Origin: an uncultured Paracoccaceae bacterium | GTDB lineage: Bacteria > Pseudomonadota > Alphaproteobacteria > Rhodobacterales > Rhodobacteraceae | DNA: 64,000 nt | NCBI GenBank assembly: GCA_905182105.1 | Contig: CAJJAR010000001.1 | Location: 342,441 to 406,440 of the forward strand | Direction: 5' to 3' | In this document: positions 1-9,792 of the stretch, one piece after another | Layout of the letters: every line of letters begins with the position of its first letter | How positions within the stretch are numbered: position 1 is the stretch's first letter | Program-made: the position numbers and the translations under genes | Notes under the pieces: model-generated | Seen by the model: the letters and a program-made list of their open reading frames with translations, nothing else | Databases searched by the model: none | What the model was told of the DNA's origin: nothing

Positions 1-882
1 GTCCAAGATCGGCACCTGCGCCGCACCTTGTTGGAAGCAATGGCCACAAATCCATTGATCAAGCACCTTGAGGGGCAAACCGTCACCAACCAGGTCGTTG
101 AGGGCGCTGGCGTCACTGTCACTCTTGAGAGCGAGAAAGCATTGATCTCCCGCAGTCTAATCGGCTGCGATGGCCGTGGCAGCGGGACTGCAAAACGCGC
201 TGGAATCAAACGCATCGGTTGGGAATATGGCCAAACCGCATTGGTCTGCGCCATTGAACATGAAAAACCACACGGCGGCATCGCACATCAGTTTTTCATG
301 CCTACGGGTCCACTTGCGATCCTACCCCTGACTGGCAATCGCAGTTCCATCGTCTGGAGCGAAAGTGACGCGAATGCCACTGCCTTTAACGCACTCAATA
401 ACGAAGATTACCTAACCATGCTGCGCCCGCGGTTTGGCGATTTCTTGGGTGAAATTTCACTCACTGGTACGCGCTATTCCTACCCACTTTCGCTTTCGAT
501 GACGGAACAACTGGTAACAGATCGCACAGCCATTGTGGGTGATGCAGCCCACGGTCTGCACCCGGTTGCAGGCCAAGGATTGAACGCAGGGATGCGCGAC
601 ATCGCGGCATTGGTTCAGATAATCACAGAGGCGCAAAACCGTGGTGAAGACTACGGCAGCCTTGCAGTTCTAAAGCGGTACGAAGAATGGCGCAGGTTCG
701 ACAACACCGCGCTTGCGTTGGCAACAGATACATTCAACAAACTGTTTTCAAACAACAATCCATTTCTGCGTTTGGGTCGTGATCTAGGGATGGGTTTGAT
801 CAATAAAATGCCAAGTCTGCGTCGTGGGTTTATGCGCGAAGCAGCTGGACTAAGCGGCGATCTACCTGATCTGATGCGTTAG
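1..882 (+). CDS. ubiH: UbiH/UbiF-family FAD-dependent ubiquinone biosynthesis hydroxylase (5' truncated by window edge)
   Basis: Frame is open from base 1; contains FAD motif 'AIVGDAAHGLHPVAGQGLNAGMRD' typical of UbiH/COQ6 hydroxylases. Confidence 0.9.
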   Translation, partial: VQDRHLRRTLLEAMATNPLIKHLEGQTVTNQVVEGAGVTVTLESEKALISRSLIGCDGRGSGTAKRAGIKRIGWEYGQTALVCAIEHEKPHGGIAHQFFMPTGPLAILPLTGNRSSIVWSESDANATAFNALNNEDYLTMLRPRFGDFLGEISLTGTRYSYPLSLSMTEQLVTDRTAIVGDAAHGLHPVAGQGLNAGMRDIAALVQIITEAQNRGEDYGSLAVLKRYEEWRRFDNTALALATDTFNKLFSNNNPFLRLGRDLGMGLINKMPSLRRGFMREAAGLSGDLPDLMR

Positions 883-1065
883 TTAGTTTAACTTTCGCGC
901 TTCATCCACCAGCATCACAGGAATGCCGTTTCGGATAGGGTACGCCAGGTTTGCAGCTTTTGAAATCAATTCCTGCGCATCAGCATCGTAGCGCAACGTT
1001 GTTTGCGTACGTGGGCAAATCAGCGCGTCTAACATGCTACGCTCGGCCTTCGTTTCAGTGCTCAC
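883..1065 (-). CDS. Trm112 family protein
   Basis: 60 aa, '[16 protein letters not shown]...[26 protein letters not shown]' is typical of the Trm112p/YcaR family. Confidence 0.9.
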   Translation of the reverse strand: MSTETKAERSMLDALICPRTQTTLRYDADAQELISKAANLAYPIRNGIPVMLVDEARKLN

Positions 1066-1706
1066 TGCATCATATCTCCGTCTAGACCACCGCGCAGGGT
1101 GTATTCAATTAGGGTCACAAGTGTCTCTCGACGCGTACTTAGACATGGTGCCTCAAGCAAAGCTTGTTTTTCTTCTGCGTCAAAGTCCATCATCATCGAA
1201 AGCGAATTGATCAACAACTCGTCTTCGGCGTCATCCAAGGTGTCCCAATCTGCAGAGAGGCCTTTGGCCTCAAAGAATTTGTTCAGCTTCTTTAGGAACG
1301 CAGGGCGATCAAAAACCAGATCGTCTTCCACGTCGCCAAGATCGCGCTCAAACCCTGCCCAGCTGACTTCACAGCGGCGATAAGGCGTAAACCCTTCCAC
1401 CTCGTTGAGTACACGAAAGCGCGAAACACCCCCAAGCGTGACCATATAGCTGCCGCCCTCAGTCTCTGAGAACTGCGTAATGCGCCCAACGCAACCTATC
1501 GAGTGAAGACCAATATCATCACGGCCTTCAACCTCGTTTGGCTGAACCATTCCAATCAGTCGATCATCCGTTTTAAGGGCATCATCAAACATTTGAAGGT
1601 AACGCGGCTCAAACAGGTTCAACGGCAAACGTGCACGCGGCAAAAGCAGCGCACCCGCTAGAGGGAACACAGGGATAATATTGGGGAGATCAAAAGGTTT
1701 TATCAT
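1062..1706 (-). CDS. LON peptidase substrate-binding domain protein
   Basis: '[35 protein letters not shown]' Lon N-terminal domain without the protease domain; overlaps Trm112 ORF by 4 bp. Confidence 0.9.
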   Translation of the reverse strand: MIKPFDLPNIIPVFPLAGALLLPRARLPLNLFEPRYLQMFDDALKTDDRLIGMVQPNEVEGRDDIGLHSIGCVGRITQFSETEGGSYMVTLGGVSRFRVLNEVEGFTPYRRCEVSWAGFERDLGDVEDDLVFDRPAFLKKLNKFFEAKGLSADWDTLDDAEDELLINSLSMMMDFDAEEKQALLEAPCLSTRRETLVTLIEYTLRGGLDGDMMQ

Positions 1707-1733
1707 AACACCTCACCTAGCCCGACAACCTGA

Positions 1734-2654
1734 TCAGGCAAATATCAATGTGCTTAACTTGCGGCGCCCATTCAAAACGATCGGGTCATTTGCCTTCAGT
1801 GCATCAAACACTGTGAACAACTGGGTCTTGGCCGCACCCTCGTTCCAATCACGATCACGACGGAACAATTCCAACAATTGCGTAACCGCGCCCTCAGCAT
1901 CGTCATTGGCATGTAACGCTAGCGCCAGGTCAAAGCGTGCTTGGTAATTATTCTCATCTGCCTCAACAGCAGCAGTTAGCTCACCTACAGGGCCAGCATC
2001 CGCAGCTTGGCGTGCAAGTCCCAATTGGGCTGAAGCCGATTCAAGCTCTGAGCTGGAAGAAATCTCTGCAGGGGCACCATTCAGCACAGCTTCGGCTTGA
2101 TCCAGATCACCCAACGCAATGTGGGACCGCACCAATCCGCCATAAGCACCAGCATGGTTTGGGTCTTCGCCCAAGATCGCACTAAACGTTTGCGCCGCAT
2201 CATCTGCTTGGCCTTCAGTCAACATATCTTCGGCCACTTCAACCGCATCGTTCAAGGTATCGGCAGGCGTTTCGCCACCACCTGCTTTGACAACGCGCGC
2301 CACGAACTCATTTATTTCAGACTGTGGTACCGCACCTTGAAAACCATCAACCGGCTTGCCTTCAAAAAACGCATAAACCGTTGGTAGAGATTGAATCTGC
2401 AACTGACCGGTCAACGCCTGACATTCGTCAGCGTTTACTTTGACCATCTTAACAGCACCGTTGACGGCGCGCACTGCATCTTCCAGCATCGGACCAAGGG
2501 TCTTGCACGGACCACACCAAGGTGCCCAAAAATCGACGATCACAGGGACCGTATTCGACATCTCGATAACATCCGCCATAAATGTGGCTTCGGTTACATC
2601 CTTGATCAGATCAGCATCCGCTGCTGGCGATGCTGCCATTCCCAAATCAATCAT
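1734..2654 (-). CDS. Thioredoxin-TPR co-chaperone (YbbN/CnoX-like)
   Basis: N-terminal thioredoxin with WCGPCK motif, C-terminal TPR-like region. Confidence 0.88.
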   Translation of the reverse strand: MIDLGMAASPAADADLIKDVTEATFMADVIEMSNTVPVIVDFWAPWCGPCKTLGPMLEDAVRAVNGAVKMVKVNADECQALTGQLQIQSLPTVYAFFEGKPVDGFQGAVPQSEINEFVARVVKAGGGETPADTLNDAVEVAEDMLTEGQADDAAQTFSAILGEDPNHAGAYGGLVRSHIALGDLDQAEAVLNGAPAEISSSSELESASAQLGLARQAADAGPVGELTAAVEADENNYQARFDLALALHANDDAEGAVTQLLELFRRDRDWNEGAAKTQLFTVFDALKANDPIVLNGRRKLSTLIFA

Positions 2655-2722
2655 CGTAAATTCCTTCCCCTATGGGGCTAGTCGTTAGGCTTGAACCTTA
2701 TATGGGTTGGACCAGCCTAGAT

Positions 2723-3511
2723 TCAAAGATCAAATGTTGCAAAAACTGGCGCGTGGTCACTGGGTTTTTCCCATCCACGCACATCGCGCAACACACGGCT
2801 GGAATGCGCAGAGGCGGAAATGTCGGACGTGGCCCACACGTGATCCAGACGACGGCCCTTATCAGCCGCATCCCAATCCTTAGCGCGGTAAGACCACCAG
2901 CTATACAGCAACCCTTCTGGAATATCCTGACGGGTCACATCGATCCAATCACCCGCAACCATCACATCATTAAAGTGGTCGACCTCAACCTGCGTGTGGC
3001 TAACGATCTTTAGCATCTTTTTGTGATCCCAAACATCATGAGGCAGCGGTGCAATGTTCAAATCACCCACAAGGATAGACTTCTTAGGTTTGTTCGCCTT
3101 GAACCAATCGCGCATCTCAGTCAGGTAATCCAACTTTTGACCAAACTTTTCGTTCACTTCGCGATCAGGCTTGTCACCCCCTGCAGGGACGTAAAAGTTA
3201 TGGATCGTCACACCGTTTTCAAGACGTCCAGCAATGTGACGCGCATGACCGAGTGAAGCGAAATCCTCAGCAGCCACTTCCTCAATCGGCATCTTGGACA
3301 AGATCATAACGCCGTTATAGCCCTTCTGACCACGAGCAACGAAATAGGGATATCCAGCCTCTGCAAAGCCCTCCATCGGGATCAAATCCACAGGGCTTTT
3401 GCATTCTTGAAGGCACAGCACATCTGGCCCCTGCTCTTGCAAAAGCTTCAGCACAATCGGCTTGCGCAGGCGGACTGAATTGATGTTCCAAGTGGCTAGG
3501 GTAAATGACAT
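2723..3511 (-). CDS. xthA: Exodeoxyribonuclease III
   Basis: 'LATWNINSVRLR...LCLQECK...VGDLNIAP...RLDHVWAT...SDHAPVFATFDL' AP-endonuclease motifs. Confidence 0.93.
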   Translation of the reverse strand: MSFTLATWNINSVRLRKPIVLKLLQEQGPDVLCLQECKSPVDLIPMEGFAEAGYPYFVARGQKGYNGVMILSKMPIEEVAAEDFASLGHARHIAGRLENGVTIHNFYVPAGGDKPDREVNEKFGQKLDYLTEMRDWFKANKPKKSILVGDLNIAPLPHDVWDHKKMLKIVSHTQVEVDHFNDVMVAGDWIDVTRQDIPEGLLYSWWSYRAKDWDAADKGRRLDHVWATSDISASAHSSRVLRDVRGWEKPSDHAPVFATFDL

Positions 3512-3577
3512 ATCGCGTCCCTTCAGGCTTTAATTGTGGGCAACTTACGCCGCCCACGACCCGAACGCCATAATCAA

Positions 3578-4555
3578 TTAGATGCCGTTGGGGGCAATAA
3601 GCACTTTACCACTGCGTCCACCAGCCCATGAGTAACGGGCCGCCTCTGCGATTTCATCCAAGGCAAAGACCTTGTCGATAGGGGCATGTAGTTCGCCCTT
3701 CGCAACCGCCGCCGTCAACGCAGCATAAACACCTATACGTTCCTCTTTCGTGGCTTTTTCGAACCACAAAACCAACCAGAACCCACGCACGATGATATCG
3801 TTAAAAATCAACGCGCCAGCCCCAAGAGCAGAGGGCTGATTGGACATTCCACCATAGTTGACCAAGGTACCGCCACGTTCCAGCGTATCCGCCAAACGCC
3901 CGGCTGTATCACCCGCCACCGCATCAACAGCCAGCTTCATCTTGGCACCAGTTGCCACCTTTACGTCTCTCGCTAAATCAGGGCTATCGACGATCACAAC
4001 ATCTGCACCGACAGCTTTCAAATCAGCCACAGCGCTTTCGCGGCGTACTACACTCACCACATTTGCGCCGCGCGCTTTGGCCAGTTGAACAAGGTAAAAA
4101 CCAACAGCAGAGTTTGCAGCAGATTGGATCATCCAATCGCCTGCTTTCAGATCAACGAACTCAGTCAGCAAAAGTTGCGCCGTCGCCGGGTTGACCATCA
4201 GCATGCACAACTGATCCAAATCGCCTTCCGGCATTGGGATCAAATGACGAATGTCAGCCACGATTTCCGTAACCCACGTGCCAACACCAGCAGGCAACAG
4301 CACCAACTGACCCACGGCGATACCTGCACCATTCACCTCAACAACGCGGCCCAATCCTTCATTCCCTGCAGTGGCAGGCAGCGGTGGAAGCACACCGTAG
4401 TTTCCAGAAACTTGGATCAAATCGCTTGGATTGATCGGCGCACGCAACACATCAACGCGCGCCTGTCCGTCCGTCAGGACGGCTTGCGGTTCTTCCACCA
4501 CTTTGAGAACTTCAACTGGGTTGCCAAACTCTTTATAGATCGCTTTTTTCATCAC
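3578..4555 (-). CDS. MDR-family zinc-independent reductase (trans-2-enoyl-CoA reductase/quinone reductase-like)
   Basis: MDR fold; 'APINPSDLIQVSGNYGVLPPLPATAGNEGLGRVVEVN' resembles the MECR/ETR subgroup. Confidence 0.82.
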   Translation of the reverse strand: MMKKAIYKEFGNPVEVLKVVEEPQAVLTDGQARVDVLRAPINPSDLIQVSGNYGVLPPLPATAGNEGLGRVVEVNGAGIAVGQLVLLPAGVGTWVTEIVADIRHLIPMPEGDLDQLCMLMVNPATAQLLLTEFVDLKAGDWMIQSAANSAVGFYLVQLAKARGANVVSVVRRESAVADLKAVGADVVIVDSPDLARDVKVATGAKMKLAVDAVAGDTAGRLADTLERGGTLVNYGGMSNQPSALGAGALIFNDIIVRGFWLVLWFEKATKEERIGVYAALTAAVAKGELHAPIDKVFALDEIAEAARYSWAGGRSGKVLIAPNGI

Positions 4556-4719
4556 GCTGTCCTTAGATTATTTGAGCCAACAATGCCAACAGACATCACA
4601 GGATACCATCCGAAACCTGACGTCATCTGCCCCAAGCATCAACGCAAAAAGACCAGACACAAAGGTCCGGCCCGTTTTGGGAGGTGCACGTTTTAACCCG
4701 AACGTGCGGCGGGAACTGT

Positions 4720-5406
4720 TTAGGACATCAAGCGATAGCCACCAGATTCCGTAACCAACAACCGAACATTAGAGGGATCAGGTTCGATCTTTTGACGTAG
4801 GCGGTAAATATGTGTCTCAAGCGTGTGAGTCGTAACGCCAGCATTGTAGCCCCAAACTTCATGCAACAAAATATCGCGCGGAACCACACCATCAGTTGAG
4901 CGGTATAGAAACTTCAGGATGTTTGTTTCTTTCTCGGTCAGACGAATTTTACGTTCGTCTTCGGTGATCAACATCTTCATCGCGGGCTTAAACGTATATG
5001 GGCCAAGCGTGAAATTCGCATATTCTGATTGTTCGTGCTGGCGCAATTGCGCACGCATACGTGCCAATAAAACAGGGAATTTGAACGGCTTGGTCACGTA
5101 ATCATTCGCACCAGCATCCAGACCCAAAATTGTATCTAAATCGCCATCATGCCCAGTTAGCATCAGCACAGGGCATTTGACGCCCTGTTTGCGCATCAAA
5201 CGGCACAATTCATGGCCATCTGTATCAGGTAATCCAACGTCCAGAACGATCAAGTCGTACAGTTCGCTTTTGACCTTTTCCATAGCATCACTGCCATTGC
5301 CCGCTTCAAAGACATCGAAATCTTCGGTCATCAATAACTGTTCTCCCAACGCTTCACGTAGGTCCTCATCATCATCAACAAGTAGAATTCTTTTCATTTG
5401 TGCCAT
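4720..5406 (-). CDS. OmpR/PhoB-family response regulator transcription factor
   Basis: Receiver domain 'RILLVDDDEDLREAL...LIVLDVGLPDTDGHEL...YVTKPF' plus wHTH 'THTLETHIYRLRQKI...LLVTESGGYRL'. Confidence 0.92.
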   Translation of the reverse strand: MAQMKRILLVDDDEDLREALGEQLLMTEDFDVFEAGNGSDAMEKVKSELYDLIVLDVGLPDTDGHELCRLMRKQGVKCPVLMLTGHDGDLDTILGLDAGANDYVTKPFKFPVLLARMRAQLRQHEQSEYANFTLGPYTFKPAMKMLITEDERKIRLTEKETNILKFLYRSTDGVVPRDILLHEVWGYNAGVTTHTLETHIYRLRQKIEPDPSNVRLLVTESGGYRLMS

Positions 5407-5567
5407 CGATACTTTTCCTTGTGTTGCATCTTAGATGGGCTTTCTCAGCCCAGACAGCAAGATTTTCCGCATTAGTCTCACGCCCTCGTGTGTGAACACG
5501 GGCAATTGTTTCAATTCGGATTACTTTGACATAGATATGCCCTGTGACACGAGAGAAAGTTTGTAAC

Positions 5568-6656
5568 ATGGCGTTCGCCCCAACCATCATCGAGCGGTTA
5601 GCCCGCGCCCGCGCAGACCTGCGTATGGGCGTGCCTGTCGTGCTGTCTGGTGAAACTTCCGTTCTGGTTATGGCGACTGAAACGTTAAGCGCCGCACGCA
5701 TGAGCGACCTAAAGGCTTTGGGCGGTGAACCTGTTTTAGCCATTACTTCGCGCCGCGCTGAAACCTTAAAGGCGCGCGCCTATGACGGTGATTTGGCGCG
5801 AATTTTGTTGCCACAGGATGCCACGCTCGCTTTGGTACAATCAATCGCTGATCCAGCGGATGACCTGAACGCCCCGATGAAGGGTCCGTTTACGTCTGCC
5901 CGCACAGGTGACGCCGCGCCTCATCGCGCTGCCCTAGCGATCATAAAATCCGCCCGCTTGCTGCCCAGTGCAGTTGTCCTAACGCTGGATCACGCTGCGC
6001 AATTCGCTGCAACACACGGCCTAACAATTGTCCCATTAGACCTTGCTCGGCAACATCTTGGGGCCACCAGCCCACTGCATCCAGTGGTCCAGGCCCGCCT
6101 GCCGATGGACGTGTCAGAAGCAGGTCGTCTTCATATCTACCGTCCAGAAGATGGTGGCGAAGAACATTACGCCATTGAAATTGGTCGCCCCGATCGCAGC
6201 GAACCTGTTCTGGCACGTCTTCACTCCGCCTGCTTCACTGGTGATCTAATGGGCAGCCTCAAGTGTGACTGCGGGCCACAGCTGCGCGGCGCACTGGCCC
6301 AAATGGGAGCGGAAGGTGTAGGCATTCTGCTTTACCTCAACCAAGAGGGACGCGGCATTGGCTTAGCCAACAAGATGCGTGCCTACTCCCTACAGGATCA
6401 GGGTTTTGACACGGTCGAGGCCAATCACCGTCTGGGTTTTGAAGACGACGAACGCGATTTCCGCCTTGGCGCAGATATCCTCAAATCGATGGGATTCAGC
6501 TCGGTCAGACTCCTGACTAACAATCCCAATAAAGTTGACATGATGAATGCCAGCGGTGTCACCGTATATGAACGGGTCCCACTGAAGGTAGGTGAAAACG
6601 CCCATAACACTGCTTATCTGGCAACCAAGGCTGCAAAATCTGGGCATCTCTTGTGA
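5568..6656 (+). CDS. ribA: GTP cyclohydrolase II
   Basis: '[25 protein letters not shown]...[17 protein letters not shown]' GCH II motifs; ATG at 5568 preferred over the upstream GTG of the ORF track. Confidence 0.92.
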   Translation: MAFAPTIIERLARARADLRMGVPVVLSGETSVLVMATETLSAARMSDLKALGGEPVLAITSRRAETLKARAYDGDLARILLPQDATLALVQSIADPADDLNAPMKGPFTSARTGDAAPHRAALAIIKSARLLPSAVVLTLDHAAQFAATHGLTIVPLDLARQHLGATSPLHPVVQARLPMDVSEAGRLHIYRPEDGGEEHYAIEIGRPDRSEPVLARLHSACFTGDLMGSLKCDCGPQLRGALAQMGAEGVGILLYLNQEGRGIGLANKMRAYSLQDQGFDTVEANHRLGFEDDERDFRLGADILKSMGFSSVRLLTNNPNKVDMMNASGVTVYERVPLKVGENAHNTAYLATKAAKSGHLL

Positions 6657-7147
6657 CCCCAAGCGACCTTGTTCTGACCCGTTATGGGGTCCGCTATTTG
6701 GGGCGTACATATCCCTGCACCATCGGTAAGGGTAGCATCAAATCAGACAAACGCGAAGGTGACGGCGCAACGCCGCGCGGCATTCACCGGATCGTTGGAA
6801 TGCTATACCGCCCTGATCGGATCCCAAAACCAAACCACTGGGCGAAATCCATAGGGCCTAATGATCTGTGGTCTGATGAAGCCAATGATGTGCATTACAA
6901 TCATCATGTAAAACGCCCCTATGCGTACAGCCACGAAAAGCTGCGTAGGTCTGATCCACTATATGATCTGGTTATCTTAACAAATTGGAACTGGCCCCAT
7001 GCCAAAGCCGGCAAAGGGTCGGCAATCTTTATCCACCAATACAGACGGCCCGGATATCCAACAGAAGGGTGCATCGCGTTTCGACGTGACCACCTGCACG
7101 CAATTGCACGCAGCATCACGCCCGACACACGGCTGATCGTCAGGTAG
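6653..7147 (+). CDS. L,D-transpeptidase/YkuD-domain protein
   Basis: '[26 protein letters not shown]' matches the H-x(n)-S/T-x-GC-x catalytic signature; overlaps ribA by 4 bp. Confidence 0.82.
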   Translation: MTPSDLVLTRYGVRYLGRTYPCTIGKGSIKSDKREGDGATPRGIHRIVGMLYRPDRIPKPNHWAKSIGPNDLWSDEANDVHYNHHVKRPYAYSHEKLRRSDPLYDLVILTNWNWPHAKAGKGSAIFIHQYRRPGYPTEGCIAFRRDHLHAIARSITPDTRLIVR

Positions 7148-7153
7148 CAATGC

Positions 7154-7807
7154 CTAGTTGGGCACACGGTCCCCAAAAATAGCAGAGCCAACGCGGATAT
7201 GTGTCGCACCAAAGGAAATCGCACGCTCAAAATCACTGCTCATACCCATGGATAGACCGCTTAGCCCATTGCGCTTGGCCATCTTAGACAGCAGCGCAAA
7301 ATGTAGGCTTGCCTCTTCCTCGACAGGGGGAATGCACATCAGCCCCTTCACAGGCAGATCAAGACTGACACACTCGGCAACAAACGCATCTACCTCGCGC
7401 GGCATCACGCCTGCTTTCTGCGGTTCTTCACCTGTGTTCACCTGAATGAACATATCAGGGCAATGCCCCATCTCTTGGGCCAATCGGGCAAATGTAGTCG
7501 CCAGCTTTGGGCGATCCAGTGTGTGGATGCTTTGAAACAACTCAAACACTTGGCGCACTTTGTTAGATTGCAGCGGACCAATCAAATGAAGATCAACGCC
7601 AGCATAGGTCTCGCGAAAGTCAGGCCACTTGCCGCCAGCTTCCTGCACCTTGTTTTCGCCAAAACAGCGATGGCCCTCCTGCAAAACAGAAGCGACACGC
7701 TCGTTCGGTTGGACCTTGCTGACAGCAATCAACTGCACAGAACCCGCATCGCGGTCTGCAGCCACTTCAGCGTTTGCAATACGTTCAGAAATATCAGCCA
7801 ATGCCAT
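7154..7807 (-). CDS. YggS-family PLP homeostasis protein
   Basis: 'LIAVSKVQPNERVASVLQEGHRCFGENKVQEA...GLSMGMSSDFERAISFGATHIRVGSAIFG'; start at MALADISERI preferred. Confidence 0.92.
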   Translation of the reverse strand: MALADISERIANAEVAADRDAGSVQLIAVSKVQPNERVASVLQEGHRCFGENKVQEAGGKWPDFRETYAGVDLHLIGPLQSNKVRQVFELFQSIHTLDRPKLATTFARLAQEMGHCPDMFIQVNTGEEPQKAGVMPREVDAFVAECVSLDLPVKGLMCIPPVEEEASLHFALLSKMAKRNGLSGLSMGMSSDFERAISFGATHIRVGSAIFGDRVPN

Positions 7808-7982
7808 CAGAAACTCCAAATTTAACAATTGTGATTGTATAAAATGCTTCGCCACATTTAGACCACCCAGAATCGTGGTCAAATGGATGATAAAGCAATG
7901 ACACCAGATTTAACGCAGAGCGGATGGATATCGATACACTCTAGAATCGGGAAGCACGCCAAACATTAAACTTAGCCACCTC

Positions 7983-8019
7983 ACAAAAGAAAAAGAGCGC
8001 ACCCCTAAGGATGCGCTCT
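7983..8019 (-). terminator. Rho-independent terminator of the porin gene
   Basis: Perfect 8-bp stem AGAGCGCA/TGCGCTCT followed on the minus strand by a TTTTTCTTTT tract. Confidence 0.85.
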
Positions 8020-8043
8020 CTCCAATCAGTACTAATCTTTAGA

Positions 8044-8955
8044 TTAGAATGACATTTTTGAACCGATGAAGAATGCACCAGATTCGTTAGTCGCTGCATT
8101 GATAGACATGCCGCCACCTAGGTCGTAAGACACTGTGACGTCAGATTCTGTTTTTGTACCTTCGCCATCTTCAGCAAATACTGCTGCGATTGACAAACCG
8201 TTTGCTGCGTAACCTAGACCAAGCTCCCACTCGTCATCATCGTCGTCAGCAATTGCTAGGTGAGCAGTTACACCAGCGTTTGAGTAAGCAACTTTAACAA
8301 TCATTTCTGATTCAGCTACAGTAGCAACTGTTTGACCATTTGTGTCAAAGTTTACAGACGCAGTTAGCATGTCGTTGACTGCATATGCTACTGTGGTGTC
8401 AGATTCACCGCCGTCATCTGTTGCGATAGACACGGAAACACCATTTGCTGCGTAGCCAACTTTAGCTGAGAAATCTTGGCCGTCTGTAGTTACGCCATCT
8501 TCGATGTTAGCTGTTACTGATACAGTCAAAGCACCAAATGTACCGTCGTATTGTACGTCGTGTGCGAAAGCATCGTTGTGCAAGTTGTCAAGACCGTTTT
8601 GGTCGAATGTCAACTTGCCGAAGTCGCCGGACACATAGATGTTGCCCAAGTTAGTAGCGCCCAACGCGTCAGCACCCTGTAGTGCTGAAGTAGCTGGGTT
8701 CGTTGCTAGATCGCCTACGTCCAAGTCAACGTCGTCGCCAGAACGGAATGTCAAAGACGCACCGAATGTTAGGCCGCCGTCTGTTTCGCCAGACATCGCA
8801 GCAGTTACGCTTACGTTATTGTACATGAACATTTCAGCGCCAGCGTCGCCGTTGTTAAGAACACCAAATTTAGCAGCACCAGAAAGTGATACGTCTGCAG
8901 CAGCGAAGCCCGCTGTAGCAACCAAAGCTGTTGTAGCGATAAGAAGATTTTTCAT
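8044..8955 (-). CDS. Outer-membrane porin
   Basis: Signal peptide MKNLLIATTALVATAGFAAA|DVSLSGAAKFG, repeated beta-strand pattern, C-terminal Phe; start 8955 rather than the track's 9126. Confidence 0.88.
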   Translation of the reverse strand: MKNLLIATTALVATAGFAAADVSLSGAAKFGVLNNGDAGAEMFMYNNVSVTAAMSGETDGGLTFGASLTFRSGDDVDLDVGDLATNPATSALQGADALGATNLGNIYVSGDFGKLTFDQNGLDNLHNDAFAHDVQYDGTFGALTVSVTANIEDGVTTDGQDFSAKVGYAANGVSVSIATDDGGESDTTVAYAVNDMLTASVNFDTNGQTVATVAESEMIVKVAYSNAGVTAHLAIADDDDDEWELGLGYAANGLSIAAVFAEDGEGTKTESDVTVSYDLGGGMSINAATNESGAFFIGSKMSF

Positions 8956-9231
8956 GAGTTTTCCCTCGGGTTGAAAAAAATTAGGCCCGAACCAGAGAAT
9001 CTGGAATGGGTATGGTCTTTGTTTCACCTTTTCAGGGCCAGCTTTGCAAGGCCTCCAAACGTTGCCCCACGAATGTGCTTCTGAATGATGCAGCTTTGCC
9101 ACACCCTGTTTTGCCAGAGCAACCAATCGGCTGGCGCACTATATACTATAGTATACTCATCAACTGACATTGATCTTGCCCAGCACCCAGCCCTTCGCTA
9201 GATTACCACTGAACCAATGCGAGTGCAGGCA

Positions 9232-9714
9232 ATGAACACAGTAAAATCCATTAAGATCGCGACAGCTCTGGTTGCTGCTTTGGCAGTAAGTGGCTGTGGA
9301 GGTAAGAAATTTGGCCTTGGCAATATTTCAGTTGGCAAACCAGCCCAGACAAATACGGTCGTGGAGGAAAAGCGCTCAACCATTTGGGACGCATTTCGCA
9401 AACAAAACAACGACAACAAAGTTGCGGTAAACAAATATATCTGGGCGGCTGCGATTGAAGTGCTCGACTTCTTACCGATCCAAACTGTTGACCCATTCAC
9501 TGGGGTAATCGTGACAGGTTACGGCACGCCGCCGAATGGTGGCCGTTCTTACCGCGCGACAATCCTGATCGATGATCCCGCACTCGATGCACGTTCATTG
9601 AATGTCGCCTTGCAAACTAGTGGTGCCGCCGCGCCTGCAGCAACCACACGCGCGGTTGAAGACGCAATTCTATCTCGCGCGCGTCAGCTGCGAATCCAAG
9701 ACGGCCGCTTCTAA
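9232..9714 (+). CDS. DUF3576 domain-containing lipoprotein
   Basis: Lipobox 'LAVSGCGG'; 'STIWDAFRKQNNDNKVAVNKYIWAAAIEVLDFLPIQTVDPFTGVIVTGYG' typical of DUF3576; start may be 9217. Confidence 0.85.
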   Translation: MNTVKSIKIATALVAALAVSGCGGKKFGLGNISVGKPAQTNTVVEEKRSTIWDAFRKQNNDNKVAVNKYIWAAAIEVLDFLPIQTVDPFTGVIVTGYGTPPNGGRSYRATILIDDPALDARSLNVALQTSGAAAPAATTRAVEDAILSRARQLRIQDGRF

Positions 9715-9740
9715 GCGCACCAATACCCGAAACGATTTTC

Positions 9741-9766
9741 ACGCCGGGCCAATCGCTCGGCGTTTT
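9741..9766 (+). terminator. Putative terminator between DUF3576 gene and leuS
   Basis: ACGCCG...CGGCGT stem followed by a short TTTT. Confidence 0.5.
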
Positions 9767-9792
9767 CACATTCTACAGGACACGACATACAC

